Below, piece by piece: positions 18,370 to 27,622 of a stretch of DNA of 64,000 bases. The stretch comes from Novipirellula galeiformis (GTDB taxonomy: Bacteria; Planctomycetota; Planctomycetia; Pirellulales; Pirellulaceae), in assembly GCF_007860095.1 (NCBI RefSeq), contig NZ_SJPT01000012.1, forward strand, positions 62,001-126,000. The letters run 5' to 3'. How positions within the stretch are numbered: the stretch's first letter is position 1; every line of letters begins with the position of its first letter. The position numbers and the translations under genes were made by a program. The notes beneath the pieces are model-generated. The model was not told where the DNA came from. It did no database searches and saw nothing but the letters and a program-made list of their open reading frames with translations.

Positions 18370-19695
18370 TCAAGTGGCGTCGTAATTCGACTCCGCCTCA
18401 ACGGAATCCCGCTCCACGGTTTCCTCTCGTGGGAATCGATAAAAGACTTGGATTGCCACGACCAACGAAATCGTGATCAGCACCGCTCCGGCTAAAAAGG
18501 GAGCTCCAGGGATGGCCGCTGGTGCGTGATCGCTGGTGAAATACTTGAACAATCCAGCGGTAAAAAAGAGAGGAGCGATGACGTTCGTTAAACTGACCAA
18601 CGAGGTGAGTGCCCCTTGGACCTTGCCCTGATCCGACTCGCTGACCGCGCCGGTAATCAAGCTTTGAATCGCAGGCCCTGCCAAGCCTCCGAGCGATCCG
18701 AATACGATCACACAGGGAATCATCCACGCTTGATCCGCCAAGCCATAGCCCGCGAATGCGATTGCCGAGACGAGCGTTCCAAACAGCACGGCGTTGCGTT
18801 CTCCGTAGCGTTTAATGATCGGGCGTACCAACCCGCCCTGGACAATGATCGCCATGATTCCGACCAACCCCAACGCCTTGCCGTTCGCAGCCGCGTCCCA
18901 ATCAAACCGATACCCGGTGTACAGAACCCAGACGCTTTCGAGTCCTCGTTGGGCGAGCGATTTGCAAAGAAACACGACCGTCAATCCGACGACAAACGGA
19001 TAAACCTTCAATTGCCTTAGCGTGCGGAACGGGTTGCCGCTGGAGAGTTGAAACTCGCTGCGGTTTTCCTTGGGCAAGGATTCCGGCAACACAAAGTAAC
19101 CGTACATCCAATTCAGCAGCGCCAAGCCGGCCGCCAAGAAAAACGGCCAGCGCAAGTTGTAGGCTCCCAGCATCCCGCCGAGCGCTGGCCCGATCGTAAA
19201 CCCAAGCCCGAACATCATCCCGACCAAGCCAAAGTTCCGCGCTCGGTTTTCATCGGTCGAGACGTCGGCAATGTAGGCATTGGCCGTTGTGATGCTCGCC
19301 CCCATCACGCCGGCAAGGAGGCGACCGATGAGCAGCCACCAAATATTAGGGGCAAAACCTTGGATCAGAAAATCGATGCCCAGCCCAAACAGCGAAACCA
19401 ATAAAATCGGCCGACGTCCAAAGCGATCCGAGAGCGCACCGAGGATCGGCGCGAAGAGGAATTGCATCAGCGCGTACATCGCGCCGATCACGCCTACATA
19501 AAAACTGGCGCCTGATTCATCTGCTCCAATCAACTCTTGAATCAACTCGGGCAGAACGGGGATCACGATCCCGATGCCAAGGATGTCGATAAACAGCGTC
19601 AGCAGAATGAACGCGATCGCCGCCTTGCGCTTTTGGCGCGGCAGGGAGGGCGAAGGCGTGTCCGGATCCGGGAAATCGTTATTCAAGTCGCTCAA
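18370..19695 (-). CDS. MFS transporter, TetA-like
   Basis: 441 aa with about 12 hydrophobic segments. Motif A (GALSDRFGRRPILL) after the second segment and the VIPVLPELI opening are typical of the drug:H+ antiporter-1/tetracycline-resistance type of the major facilitator superfamily. The start at 19695 is TTG by this reading; the N-terminal 25 residues are polar and rich in Pro/Lys, so the true start may differ. Probably a proton-driven exporter of small molecules in the inner membrane; the substrate is unknown and antibiotic resistance should not be assumed. Confidence 0.88.
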   Translation of the reverse strand: MSDLNNDFPDPDTPSPSLPRQKRKAAIAFILLTLFIDILGIGIVIPVLPELIQELIGADESGASFYVGVIGAMYALMQFLFAPILGALSDRFGRRPILLVSLFGLGIDFLIQGFAPNIWWLLIGRLLAGVMGASITTANAYIADVSTDENRARNFGLVGMMFGLGFTIGPALGGMLGAYNLRWPFFLAAGLALLNWMYGYFVLPESLPKENRSEFQLSSGNPFRTLRQLKVYPFVVGLTVVFLCKSLAQRGLESVWVLYTGYRFDWDAAANGKALGLVGIMAIIVQGGLVRPIIKRYGERNAVLFGTLVSAIAFAGYGLADQAWMIPCVIVFGSLGGLAGPAIQSLITGAVSESDQGKVQGALTSLVSLTNVIAPLFFTAGLFKYFTSDHAPAAIPGAPFLAGAVLITISLVVAIQVFYRFPREETVERDSVEAESNYDAT

Positions 19696-19787
19696 TAGAG
19701 TCTCTTCAGTTAGCAGAGGCTCGGAGGTGCCTCATTGAATGAATTCAAAATGTTCGTTGGCGAAGTCGTGACGCCAAGCGGGATCGC

Positions 19788-20564
19788 TTACGAAGTAGCC
19801 GAAAACCAGCGAGCGACTTGCCGCAGTCCCGTTGGGGGATCGTGCTGTGGCCAATATTCTAGTCCCACGTAGCCGTCGTACTCGGTCGCACGAATGGCGG
19901 CAAAAATTTGCTCGTAGTTCAATTCCCCCGTCGTTAACTCGTGACGGCCGGGGTTTCCCGCAGCGTGAAAATGTCCAATCTTGTCGATGTTTTGCACAAG
20001 GTTGTGAATGACATGCCCTTCGCTGATCTGTTGGTGGTAGATGTCAAATACCACTTTCACCCGGGGGCTATTCACGGCATCGATGATTTCAAAGGCTTCC
20101 TCGCTACGGATTAAATAGTAGCCTGCGTGATCGACTAATTCGTTTAACGGTTCGATCACCAGCGTCACGCCGGACGATTCGAGCATCGGTGCCGCTTCAC
20201 GCAATCCATCGATCAGCGATTGGTGTTGCTGCTGACGCGAGATGCCTTCGCGAGCGTCACCAACCTGCGAAATCAAAACGGGGCAATCAAGCTGCTTGGC
20301 GGCGGCGATGGATGCTTCGAGTCCGGCCAAATAATCGCTGCGCTGTGCAGGGTCCACCAGCGAAATGAACTTCGTGCAGCAGGCCGAAATCGCCATCCCC
20401 TCGGCATCACGCCACTTTCTTAGTTCGTCGAGATCTTTCTCCCACCAACACCAAAATTCGAATGCCTTGATTCCTGCATCCGCCACCGACTTCACCGCGT
20501 CGCCCAAGGGCACGTTCTCGAACACGGCATCAATGCAAACGGAGGGTTTCAGGTGGTTGGGCAT
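19788..20564 (-). CDS. Hydroxypyruvate isomerase-like TIM-barrel protein
   Basis: 258 aa. Xylose-isomerase-like TIM barrel of the Hyi/UxaE type: FEFWCWWEKDLDELRKW near the N-terminus, VTLVIEPLNELVDHAGYYL with the metal-binding Glu, VVFDIYHQQISEGH with Asp and His, and the C-terminal GYVGLEYWPQHDP with a last Glu. These supply the divalent-metal site of the family. Probable reaction is isomerisation of hydroxypyruvate/tartronate semialdehyde or a related keto-sugar. Stands alone, 93 nt from the MFS gene on the same strand. Confidence 0.85.
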   Translation of the reverse strand: MPNHLKPSVCIDAVFENVPLGDAVKSVADAGIKAFEFWCWWEKDLDELRKWRDAEGMAISACCTKFISLVDPAQRSDYLAGLEASIAAAKQLDCPVLISQVGDAREGISRQQQHQSLIDGLREAAPMLESSGVTLVIEPLNELVDHAGYYLIRSEEAFEIIDAVNSPRVKVVFDIYHQQISEGHVIHNLVQNIDKIGHFHAAGNPGRHELTTGELNYEQIFAAIRATEYDGYVGLEYWPQHDPPTGLRQVARWFSATS

Positions 20565-20828
20565 GGGATTCTAGTGGGAGGATATCGCTTCGCAGGAGGC
20601 TCAAGGTTCCCGAAGCGTTTTTGAGTTCGTGTCGTCCGTGACGATGACGCAGAGGCAGGCTGGTTCCTGGTCGAGCAACCATCAACCAAAATCCTAGCCG
20701 AGCATCGCAACGCGCTGCGGCGAAAGGAGCCCCAGGCATGAGGAAGGACTCCGAAGAGTCTACACGAATGCGGACATCCCGCACGAGGGTGCCGCAGGAT
20801 GCCCGAGTGGGTACCGGGCGGGGGGGAG

Positions 20829-23084
20829 CTATGGAAGGGGGAGATCAAGCAGGAGCTTGGGAGCCTCGTCTGAGCCGCGTTCACGGCTTGTAAAGGGCAA
20901 CAATCCGTTATCGGCCCGCCCTCCCGCGAGGATCAGCGTTACGGAGCCGGTTTTCGAATCGCGTATAAACTCGGTTAGCACTTTCCCATCAATCACCACT
21001 TGGCGGTCATTGCCGTTGGACCGCTGCGACAATGCTTTTTCTGCTAAGACCGGCAATGAGCTCAGCCCCAGTTTTGAATAAGAATTGTTCCAAGACAACG
21101 CGAATCGACCCGATTCTTGCCATCGTTCGGCGGCGGGAGTGTCGACTCCATACAATCGCAACGTAGCATCCGAAGGCCGGTCCTCCCCAGGCAGCGTCAG
21201 CACCAGGTGGGCATCGACGATCTTACTGCGTTGCTTTCCGACCGCACTGAGATCGAATCGCATGTAGGCATGCTCGATCTCTGCGCCATTGCGAGTTTGA
21301 ACCGCGATCCCGTGATTCAACCCCAGCGGATCTCCGGCGCCACGACGAACCGACGAATCGGCTCCATTGCCATCTGCGGAGCTGATCGCAATCGTATTGA
21401 CCGCAACCGTAGACTTTTTGGGTTCACTCGCGGCATTCCCTTGCGGGCCGAGGTCTTTCATCGCGGTCGAATCGGGTGGCAATTCGGACGCGGCGATGGA
21501 CGAGGGGTCAGCCGTATCGGACTGCGGCGCCGACATCGATGTCATTGCGTTAGACGCCTCGCTCTTTACTTCTTTCGGGGCGGGTTTGTCTTGCTTGGGA
21601 ACTGGCTTAGGGTCGCTGTTTTGGCTTTTCTTCTCTTGCTTCTTGGCGTCTGCGGTGGGCTTGGCTGGTTTGAGTGGCGGCTTCGCAGCAGGCGCTGGTT
21701 TCGTTTCCGGTTTTGCTGCCGGCTTGGGCGCTGCCGGGGGCTCTTCACTCGCGACGTTGGTTGCGGGGGCGGGACCGCCGGACGCGCTCACGGCGGAGTC
21801 ATTCACGTCGGAAACCTGAGCCACCGAACCGGAGGGGGGCGTTTCGGTCCGCCCCGAGAATGCATAGATGGCAATCGAGATCAACAGCAACGTCAAGACT
21901 CCGATCGCAACGAACGGCCATTGTTGTTTCCAATCGATCGATGACGAGGCGTTGGCAACGGGCGGTGTCGCAGTCGGGCTAGCCGGTCGACGAAGCGGCG
22001 CCACCGCCGCGGCCGTCGCTGGGCCGGAGGGGGTTCCGGGCATCGTTGCGGGCGGCGGCATGCCGGGAAACGCAAAGGGATCGGGAACCTCTTCGGGAAC
22101 GAGCTCAATCACGTTGTCGGCAAACAGGTCGTCTTCCTGTTTCTTGTTGACGACTTCGCTTAGCCCAAGTTGTAGTTTGTTGATTGCCAGCGCGACCTCG
22201 GACTTGGCGTGGCACTGCTCGGTGACCCGTTTAATATCTTCGACGACTTGCTTTGCCGAATGAGGGCGGTCGCGAGCCTCTTTGGCTAACAATTGGTGAA
22301 CCAGTTCCACCAACGGCGCAGGGATCGTGGGGTTCAGTTCGCTGATTTGCTTGGGCGTGTGTGACAAGATCGCGATCAATTGTCCCGACACGGTCGAGGA
22401 CGCCAACGGCAAGCGGCCGGTGCACAATTCGTACAACACCACACCGAGACTGTATAAATCGCTGCGGTCGTCGAGCGGGTCGGTGCGTGCTTGCTCGGGT
22501 GACAGGTATCCGGGGGTTCCGATCACGGAGCCGGTTCCCGCAATCCGATCCATCGGAGTCTGGGCGAGCGCGAGACCGAAATCGAGAATCTTGACTCGTT
22601 CACTTCCCTCTTCGATCCAAATGTTGGCCGGCTTGATGTCGCGATGGACGATCCCTTTCTCATGGGCCGCCGCTAATCCTCTGGCGATCTGTTCCGCAAA
22701 ATCGAGGATTTTCTCGTAGCCCAGCTGAACCTTTTTTAAGTTAATCGCTTCAAGCGTCTGCCCCTTCAGCAATTCCATGGCCATGAAGGGGGTGCCATTG
22801 CGCTCGCCCACCTCGAAGATCACCGCCACATTGTCGTGATGGACCGCCGCCATCGCGCGAGCTTCTTCGATAAATCGGGCCCGGCTATTCGGGGTCGCCG
22901 CGATTTTTTTGTTCATCACCTTCAAGGCGATCGCCCGTTTCAGGCGTGTGTCTTCGGCGCGAAACACATAACCCATCCCTCCCCGGCCTAGTTCGCTGAT
23001 CACTCGATACGAACCGAGTATCCCCAGCTCGTCGGGCTGGGATGCAGGAGTGAGGAAGTCGTAAGTTTGTTGAGTCGTATTCAT
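20829..23084 (-). CDS. Transmembrane Ser/Thr kinase with C-terminal DNRLRE-like domain
   Basis: 751 aa. Cytoplasmic Hanks-type kinase domain (about 26-290) with GRGGMG (33-38), ATP-binding K55, the catalytic HRDIKPAN loop (HRD 147-149), DFG (168-170) and PGYLSPEQA activation segment. All key residues are present. A Pro-rich linker, one transmembrane helix (about 395-413, VLTLLLISIAIYAF), a long Ala/Pro/Lys-rich stalk and a C-terminal beta-rich domain (about 575-750) follow, the last with the spacing seen in DNRLRE/carbohydrate-binding-like modules. The architecture suggests an extracytoplasmic sensor that signals inward through the kinase. Confidence 0.9.
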   Translation of the reverse strand: MNTTQQTYDFLTPASQPDELGILGSYRVISELGRGGMGYVFRAEDTRLKRAIALKVMNKKIAATPNSRARFIEEARAMAAVHHDNVAVIFEVGERNGTPFMAMELLKGQTLEAINLKKVQLGYEKILDFAEQIARGLAAAHEKGIVHRDIKPANIWIEEGSERVKILDFGLALAQTPMDRIAGTGSVIGTPGYLSPEQARTDPLDDRSDLYSLGVVLYELCTGRLPLASSTVSGQLIAILSHTPKQISELNPTIPAPLVELVHQLLAKEARDRPHSAKQVVEDIKRVTEQCHAKSEVALAINKLQLGLSEVVNKKQEDDLFADNVIELVPEEVPDPFAFPGMPPPATMPGTPSGPATAAAVAPLRRPASPTATPPVANASSSIDWKQQWPFVAIGVLTLLLISIAIYAFSGRTETPPSGSVAQVSDVNDSAVSASGGPAPATNVASEEPPAAPKPAAKPETKPAPAAKPPLKPAKPTADAKKQEKKSQNSDPKPVPKQDKPAPKEVKSEASNAMTSMSAPQSDTADPSSIAASELPPDSTAMKDLGPQGNAASEPKKSTVAVNTIAISSADGNGADSSVRRGAGDPLGLNHGIAVQTRNGAEIEHAYMRFDLSAVGKQRSKIVDAHLVLTLPGEDRPSDATLRLYGVDTPAAERWQESGRFALSWNNSYSKLGLSSLPVLAEKALSQRSNGNDRQVVIDGKVLTEFIRDSKTGSVTLILAGGRADNGLLPFTSRERGSDEAPKLLLDLPLP

Positions 23085-23666
23085 AGATTAGCGTTGAGAA
23101 CAACAAACCGCGTTTGTCCGCCCCGAGGGGGTAGTTTAACGCACCAGAGCGTCCAAATGTGTAAGGATTCTGGCAAACCTTAGTTTAACACGATGCAGTT
23201 GAATTGTTTTGCCAAAACGACGTCAATCCAGCAATCCCAGCCCCCGGTGTGGAGCGAACCAGACCGGGATCGTCATCGCAAACGCAAACCCCATGCCGCT
23301 TGGACGCGTTTTCGTTTGCGGATGCTTTGGCGCAAGCGAGTCACAGGTCGTCGCGGATCGTCGCGGATCGTCGCGGCGGCCCTGTCCGGGCACGCCCCCT
23401 CGCCGCCCTTGCGTAGCCGTGAAACGGTTGTCGCCGCACGGCGGGGCCGGCAATGGGAATCGGCACCTGAACGACAAATCTGATTGTCGAAGTCGGCTAA
23501 CACGTTGCCGACGATGCGTTGTCCAGTGATACTGTCAGACCGAGCCTCCCGGCTTTTCGAAGCTCCACGCAGGCGTTTCGCAGCGGCCTCGCGCCGCAGA
23601 CCGATTTCCGAGTTTCCTGTGGGAAGCCCTCCTGCACTTCCTTACCCTCCAGCGAAAAGAATCAAA
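23085..23666. other. Divergent intergenic region, no gene
   Basis: About 580 nt between the divergent kinase and the DUF1080-dehydrogenase gene. It contains a short tandem TCGTCGCGGA repeat around 23350-23375. The in-frame extension of the downstream gene back to 23484 is Arg-rich and lacks signal-peptide character, so I regard it as untranslated. Confidence 0.45.
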
Positions 23667-25595
23667 ATGAAAATGCGGTTCAACCTAGCGATTGCCGTTT
23701 TTTGTCTGGCATGGATCCCATGCCCCTCCCTCCGAGGCGACACGCCGGACGCGGCGCAAGCCGGTTCGGCCAATCAGTTGACCGAGTCGGAAAAGCGAAG
23801 TGGTTGGGAGTTGTTGTTCGACGGCGAGTCGACCGATGGATGGCGAAACTACAAGCGTGATCGCGTTTCGGACGGTTGGAAGGTCGAAAACGGAGCCCTC
23901 GTTCGTCATGCCAAAGGAGCTGGCGATCTGATCACGAAGGAAAAGTTCGAATCATTCGAGCTGTCGCTGCAATACAAAATTAGCGAGGGGGGAAACAGTG
24001 GAGTGATGTACCACGTCGTCGAAGGCGAAGGGGCACCCTACCATAGCGGCCCCGAAATCCAGGTCCAAGACAATGTCAAAGGCAGAGATCCGCAAAAGGC
24101 GGGATGGCTTTATCAGCTCTACAAACCAGGTTCCGCTCCTGGCGAAAACGCGCCGCTTGACGCGACCCGCCCCAGTGGCCAATGGAACGAACTGTACCTC
24201 CGCATCTCCAAGGACCAATGCACCGTGTGTATGAATGGAGTGCGTTACTACAACTTCAAAATCGGGGATGAGACGTGGAAACAGCGTGTCGCCGCCAGTA
24301 AGTTCGCCAAATGGGACGGCTTCGGCGAGGCCGGCGAAGGTCACATCTGCCTGCAAGACCACGGTGATGAGGTTGCGTACCGCAACATCAAGCTCCGCCG
24401 CTTCAAAGACAACGAACCGGTTCCGCAACCGATCGACAGTAAATTGGGGATGCGCAGCGTGTTGGCATTTCCGAACCTGCAATGGGACCAATGGGAAGGC
24501 ATCAACGATGCGGGCCAAGTTCGCCCACTTCGTTTGATCGAGTTGACCTACGCCAAAGGGATGCCCAATCGTCTCTACGCGATTTCGCAACGAGGCATGA
24601 TTTGGTCGTTTGAAAACAAGGCGGATGTCAAGCAGTCCCAATTGGTGCTGGATTTGCGTGACAAAGTCTACGACTGGCAAAAGCCGGGGGCCAATGAGCA
24701 AGGCTTGCTCGGGCTCGCGTTGCATCCTGAATTCAAAGCGAACAAGAAATTTTACGTTTACTATTCGCTTGCCAATGAGAAGAAGTCGATCCTTTCCAGC
24801 TTCACGATGTCCAAGGACAACCCAGCCCAAGCGGATCCTGAGTCCGAACAGGTTTTGATGGAGATTGACCAACCGTTTCAGAATCACAACGGAGGGAGCA
24901 TTGAGTTTGGCCCCGATGGCTATCTATACGTTGGACTCGGCGACGGTGGGTATCGCAACGACCCTTACGGCGCTGGACAGGACCTCTCTAAAATCCTTGG
25001 GAAAATACTGCGTCTCGATGTCGATAAAGCGGCCAACGGAAAGGCCTACGGCATTCCCGCGGACAACCCGTTTGTGAATGTCACCGGCGCCTTGCCGGAG
25101 ATCTATGCGTACGGTCTTCGCAACCCTTGGCGAATCGCCTTTGATCCCGCTTCGGGGCGGTTGTGGTGTGGCGATGTCGGGCAAGAGCTTTGGGAAGAGG
25201 TCGATGTGATCACCAAGGGCGGCAACTATGGCTGGAGCAATCGCGAGGGGAGTCATCCCTTCGGCAATCGTCCATCGGTGGCCGGCGTTAGCGAGCCGAT
25301 CGGTCCGGTTTGGGAGTATGACCACGAGATCGGAAAGTCGATCACCGGCGGCCGTGTCTATCGCAGCGATCGTCAATCGCAACTGGCTGGCCGTTATCTG
25401 TACGCGGATTACGTTACCGGCACGGTTTGGGCATTGAGCTACGATCCCGAAACGGGCAAAGCGACGCGCAATGATCAAGTGATTCCCGACAGCGTCCCAG
25501 TATTGGCGTTTGGCCAAGACGCGGCCGGCGAGGTCTATTACTTGACCAACAGCGTTCGCGGTGAATGTATCTATCGCTTCGAAGCAGCCGAGTAA
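23667..25595 (+). CDS. DUF1080 - glucose/sorbosone dehydrogenase fusion, secreted
   Basis: 642 aa from the ATG at 23667, chosen because it begins a clear signal peptide (MKMRFNLAIAVFCLAW). First domain: DUF1080 (about 40-245; LLFDGESTDGWRNY, GNSGVMYHV). Second: six-bladed PQQ-type sugar dehydrogenase (GSDH, about 265-640), with LLGLALHPEF, NGGSIEFGPDGYLYVGLGDG and YAYGLRNPWRIAFDP, the usual quinone/Ca-pocket signatures. Probably a periplasmic protein that binds a saccharide through DUF1080 and oxidises it. No separate cytochrome partner is beside it. An upstream in-frame start at 23484 is unlikely. Confidence 0.9.
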   Translation: MKMRFNLAIAVFCLAWIPCPSLRGDTPDAAQAGSANQLTESEKRSGWELLFDGESTDGWRNYKRDRVSDGWKVENGALVRHAKGAGDLITKEKFESFELSLQYKISEGGNSGVMYHVVEGEGAPYHSGPEIQVQDNVKGRDPQKAGWLYQLYKPGSAPGENAPLDATRPSGQWNELYLRISKDQCTVCMNGVRYYNFKIGDETWKQRVAASKFAKWDGFGEAGEGHICLQDHGDEVAYRNIKLRRFKDNEPVPQPIDSKLGMRSVLAFPNLQWDQWEGINDAGQVRPLRLIELTYAKGMPNRLYAISQRGMIWSFENKADVKQSQLVLDLRDKVYDWQKPGANEQGLLGLALHPEFKANKKFYVYYSLANEKKSILSSFTMSKDNPAQADPESEQVLMEIDQPFQNHNGGSIEFGPDGYLYVGLGDGGYRNDPYGAGQDLSKILGKILRLDVDKAANGKAYGIPADNPFVNVTGALPEIYAYGLRNPWRIAFDPASGRLWCGDVGQELWEEVDVITKGGNYGWSNREGSHPFGNRPSVAGVSEPIGPVWEYDHEIGKSITGGRVYRSDRQSQLAGRYLYADYVTGTVWALSYDPETGKATRNDQVIPDSVPVLAFGQDAAGEVYYLTNSVRGECIYRFEAAE

Positions 25596-25671
25596 GCAGC
25601 GAAGCCACCCCGGCTGACGCAAACCCAGGCCTGTGTAAGGACGGGCGCGTGTGAGCAAGGGCCGGCTGAGC

Positions 25672-25719
25672 GGGGCCCATGTAAGCAGGGGCCCGTGTAA
25701 GCAGGGGCCCGTGTAAGCA
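25672..25719. repeat. 16-nt tandem repeat, 3 units
   Basis: Three adjacent units of GGGGCCCGTGTAAGCA (25672, 25688, 25704; the first has A for G at position 9), preceded by a degenerate copy. It starts 76 nt after the stop of the dehydrogenase gene. One of several short intergenic minisatellites in the window. Confidence 0.9.
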
Positions 25720-25815
25720 CCGGGCCCCGCTTGACTCATGAAACTTCAAGCGGCTCTGTGAAGTTGTCTTCAGGGTGGTCGATGCAGGTCGGTAACAGTC
25801 GATTGGTATAAGGTC

Positions 25816-25842
25816 GGTTCGCGGGCGCCTCGCCCGCGAACC
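25816..25842. terminator. 12-bp perfect hairpin 3' of the PDZ gene
   Basis: GGTTCGCGGGCG and CGCCCGCGAACC, 12 perfect pairs with a CCT loop, 30 nt beyond the stop of the minus-strand PDZ gene. No U run follows on either strand, so it could be a 3' stabilising or Rho-linked structure rather than a classical intrinsic terminator. Confidence 0.55.
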
Positions 25843-25871
25843 TAGGAACCGAACGACCTACCTTGGCCTGC

Positions 25872-27182
25872 TTAGTACCAATAGACGCCGAAATTGCCGA
25901 GTTGGATTCCGGAGCGGCCATACCCGTAACCGTAGCCACGTCCGTAATTTCCGTAGTAAGGCCGGCCTTGGTAGCGGTAGTACTGGTTGCCGTATCGCGG
26001 GCTGCGATACAGTGGTGCACGGTAGCCCGATCGATATCGATCTTGCCAACTATGGTCTTGATGGCCTCGATCACGACGGCCTCGATCCCAGTCGTGATTC
26101 CGATTGCCACCACGGCGACCACGGTCCCGCTGGGCCACCAACATCACGCCGCTGTCGGTTAGCTCGTCGCTCGCGAGGATCTCCGATTCGTGTGGTTGAG
26201 GTCGTTGTGACAAGTCGTTTTCGTCCGCTGCAGTGGCCGGAGGATCGCCAGCGTTGCTCAACGCTTTGACTTGTTCCTGCAACTCGCGGATTTGGCGTCG
26301 CATTTCGTCTAGCGTTTCATCAAGCATCTCCGTTCCTTCGTCGCCATTGCGTAGTGGAGACGCCATGGTAGGGGCATCCACGTTCGGTCGCATGGCTTGA
26401 CGCAGGAACTGGATGGATGCGTCATGCACATGGCCAAGCTGGACCGGCATTTGCGTTTCCTGTCCGTTTCGCAGGATCGTCAAATTCAACTTGGATCCAG
26501 GCCCCAAGTCTTCGACGCTGGCGATGAACGATTCAATGTCGGCAATGGCTTGATCGTTTTGCTTGACGATCGTATCGCCGCTACGAAGCCCCGCCTTGGC
26601 GGCTGGGCTGTCTCGCATGACTCGTTGGATTTGCACTCCCTTGCCATCGGTCGGCGTCAACATCACGCCCAGCCACGCTTTATGGCTTTCGGGTTGCTGC
26701 TCCTGTTTTGATGCCAGCATCAACTCGGTTTTCTGTTCTTGACCTTGCCGCCACGTCGTCACGCTCACCTGCGTTCCCGGTTTCATCTTGGCTAGCGTTT
26801 GGATCAATTCCTGTGGCGAAGAGATCTTCGTATCGTTAACCGCTAGGATGTAATCGCCTTGGCGAATGCCGGCTTCGGCCGCGGGGCTGCCCCACACCGT
26901 GTCCATCACGCACACCCCGTCTCCGGGACAGGAGCCGACGATGACCCCCAACGCTGGCGACTCATCCTCTGCGTGTTGGTTTATCAGGTTGGACGATTTC
27001 GGATCAGGTTTGCTTGGCTGTTCAGCCCGTGTTTGTTGTTCAGCCGATGGCTGCGGAGCCACCGGATCGTCCGCCCAACCCGGCGTAGCGACGGTGGCTC
27101 CGGAGAGAAGGGCGACGCAGACTCCGGTCGCCGTGACCGCGGTCACAAGAGAGCTTGACGATTTAAACCATGTTTTGCGCAT
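25872..27182 (-). CDS. Exported double-PDZ protein with Tyr/Gly/Arg-rich tail
   Basis: 436 aa. The ATG at 27182 is chosen because AAGGAG lies 8 nt upstream and a signal-peptide-like segment follows (about 12-36). Two PDZ domains (about 75-155 and 170-255) each carry the DSPAAKAGLRSGD-type carboxylate-binding loop. Next come a short coiled coil (LDETLDEMRRQIRELQEQ) and a basic Arg/His/Asp region ending in an aromatic Tyr/Gly repeat tail. There is no protease domain, so it is a PDZ scaffold or adaptor, not an HtrA protease. The tail may bind the cell surface or self-associate. Confidence 0.88.
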   Translation of the reverse strand: MRKTWFKSSSSLVTAVTATGVCVALLSGATVATPGWADDPVAPQPSAEQQTRAEQPSKPDPKSSNLINQHAEDESPALGVIVGSCPGDGVCVMDTVWGSPAAEAGIRQGDYILAVNDTKISSPQELIQTLAKMKPGTQVSVTTWRQGQEQKTELMLASKQEQQPESHKAWLGVMLTPTDGKGVQIQRVMRDSPAAKAGLRSGDTIVKQNDQAIADIESFIASVEDLGPGSKLNLTILRNGQETQMPVQLGHVHDASIQFLRQAMRPNVDAPTMASPLRNGDEGTEMLDETLDEMRRQIRELQEQVKALSNAGDPPATAADENDLSQRPQPHESEILASDELTDSGVMLVAQRDRGRRGGNRNHDWDRGRRDRGHQDHSWQDRYRSGYRAPLYRSPRYGNQYYRYQGRPYYGNYGRGYGYGYGRSGIQLGNFGVYWY

Positions 27183-27372
27183 CTTGAGTTTGCTCCTTGG
27201 AAGGGATGGTGAGGTCGAGCTGCGGTCTCCAACATTGCAGACGCAGACGAGACCTTTGACGCTTTGATCAACGCCGCAAACACCGTGCCTGATTGAATGG
27301 CTCTGGGGCCAACCTGCTGAGCGTGATTCCGCCTTGGCCATGATTCCACAGGCTTCGTTTCCGTTTATCCCT

Positions 27373-27440
27373 GTTGGCGTAGGGGACAAATCCTGCGCAC
27401 GCATCAATCCTGCGCACGCACTAACAACGTCAACTTTTTA
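27373..27440. repeat. Dispersed repeat, copy 1 (TCCTGCGCACGC)
   Basis: GTTGGCGTAGGGGACAAATC followed by TCCTGCGCACGC twice and CAACTTTTTA. Similar in order and spacing to 51007-51062, which ends the large inverted-repeat element. Lies upstream of the PDZ gene. Confidence 0.6.
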
Positions 27441-27534
27441 ATCGTCTCGTTCGCATCGTTCCGTGCGGGATCGGTCCGTGCGGGATCGTTGTGGAGCATC
27501 AGCGGCCTGCTAAATCGCCCCGGTGACGCGCATG

Positions 27535-27563
27535 AAAAAAGCCGAGTCGTTTGACTCGGCTTT
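27535..27563 (-). terminator. Intrinsic terminator of the FKBP gene
   Basis: GCCGAGTC (27541-27548) and GACTCGGC (27553-27560) form an 8-bp perfect stem with a 4-nt loop. On the minus strand it is followed by six or more U (27540-27535). It lies about 60 nt beyond the FKBP stop codon. Confidence 0.85.
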
Positions 27564-27622
27564 CTCATTGGTTGAACGCTTGTTTCAAGCGGTTGGCATC
27601 GATCCGCGATCGACAGGGGCGA

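Noticed and set aside
18370-19695. Assigning the MFS gene as a tetracycline-resistance determinant
   Set aside because: The TetA-like motifs are general to the DHA1 transporters; nothing in the sequence shows the substrate.
21117-21944. Plus-strand open frame of 275 codons
   Set aside because: Antisense to the kinase stalk and outer domain; Arg/Gly-rich low-complexity translation.
23952-24887. Minus-strand open frame of 311 codons
   Set aside because: Antisense to the DUF1080-dehydrogenase fusion, whose domains are clear; a shadow of codon bias.
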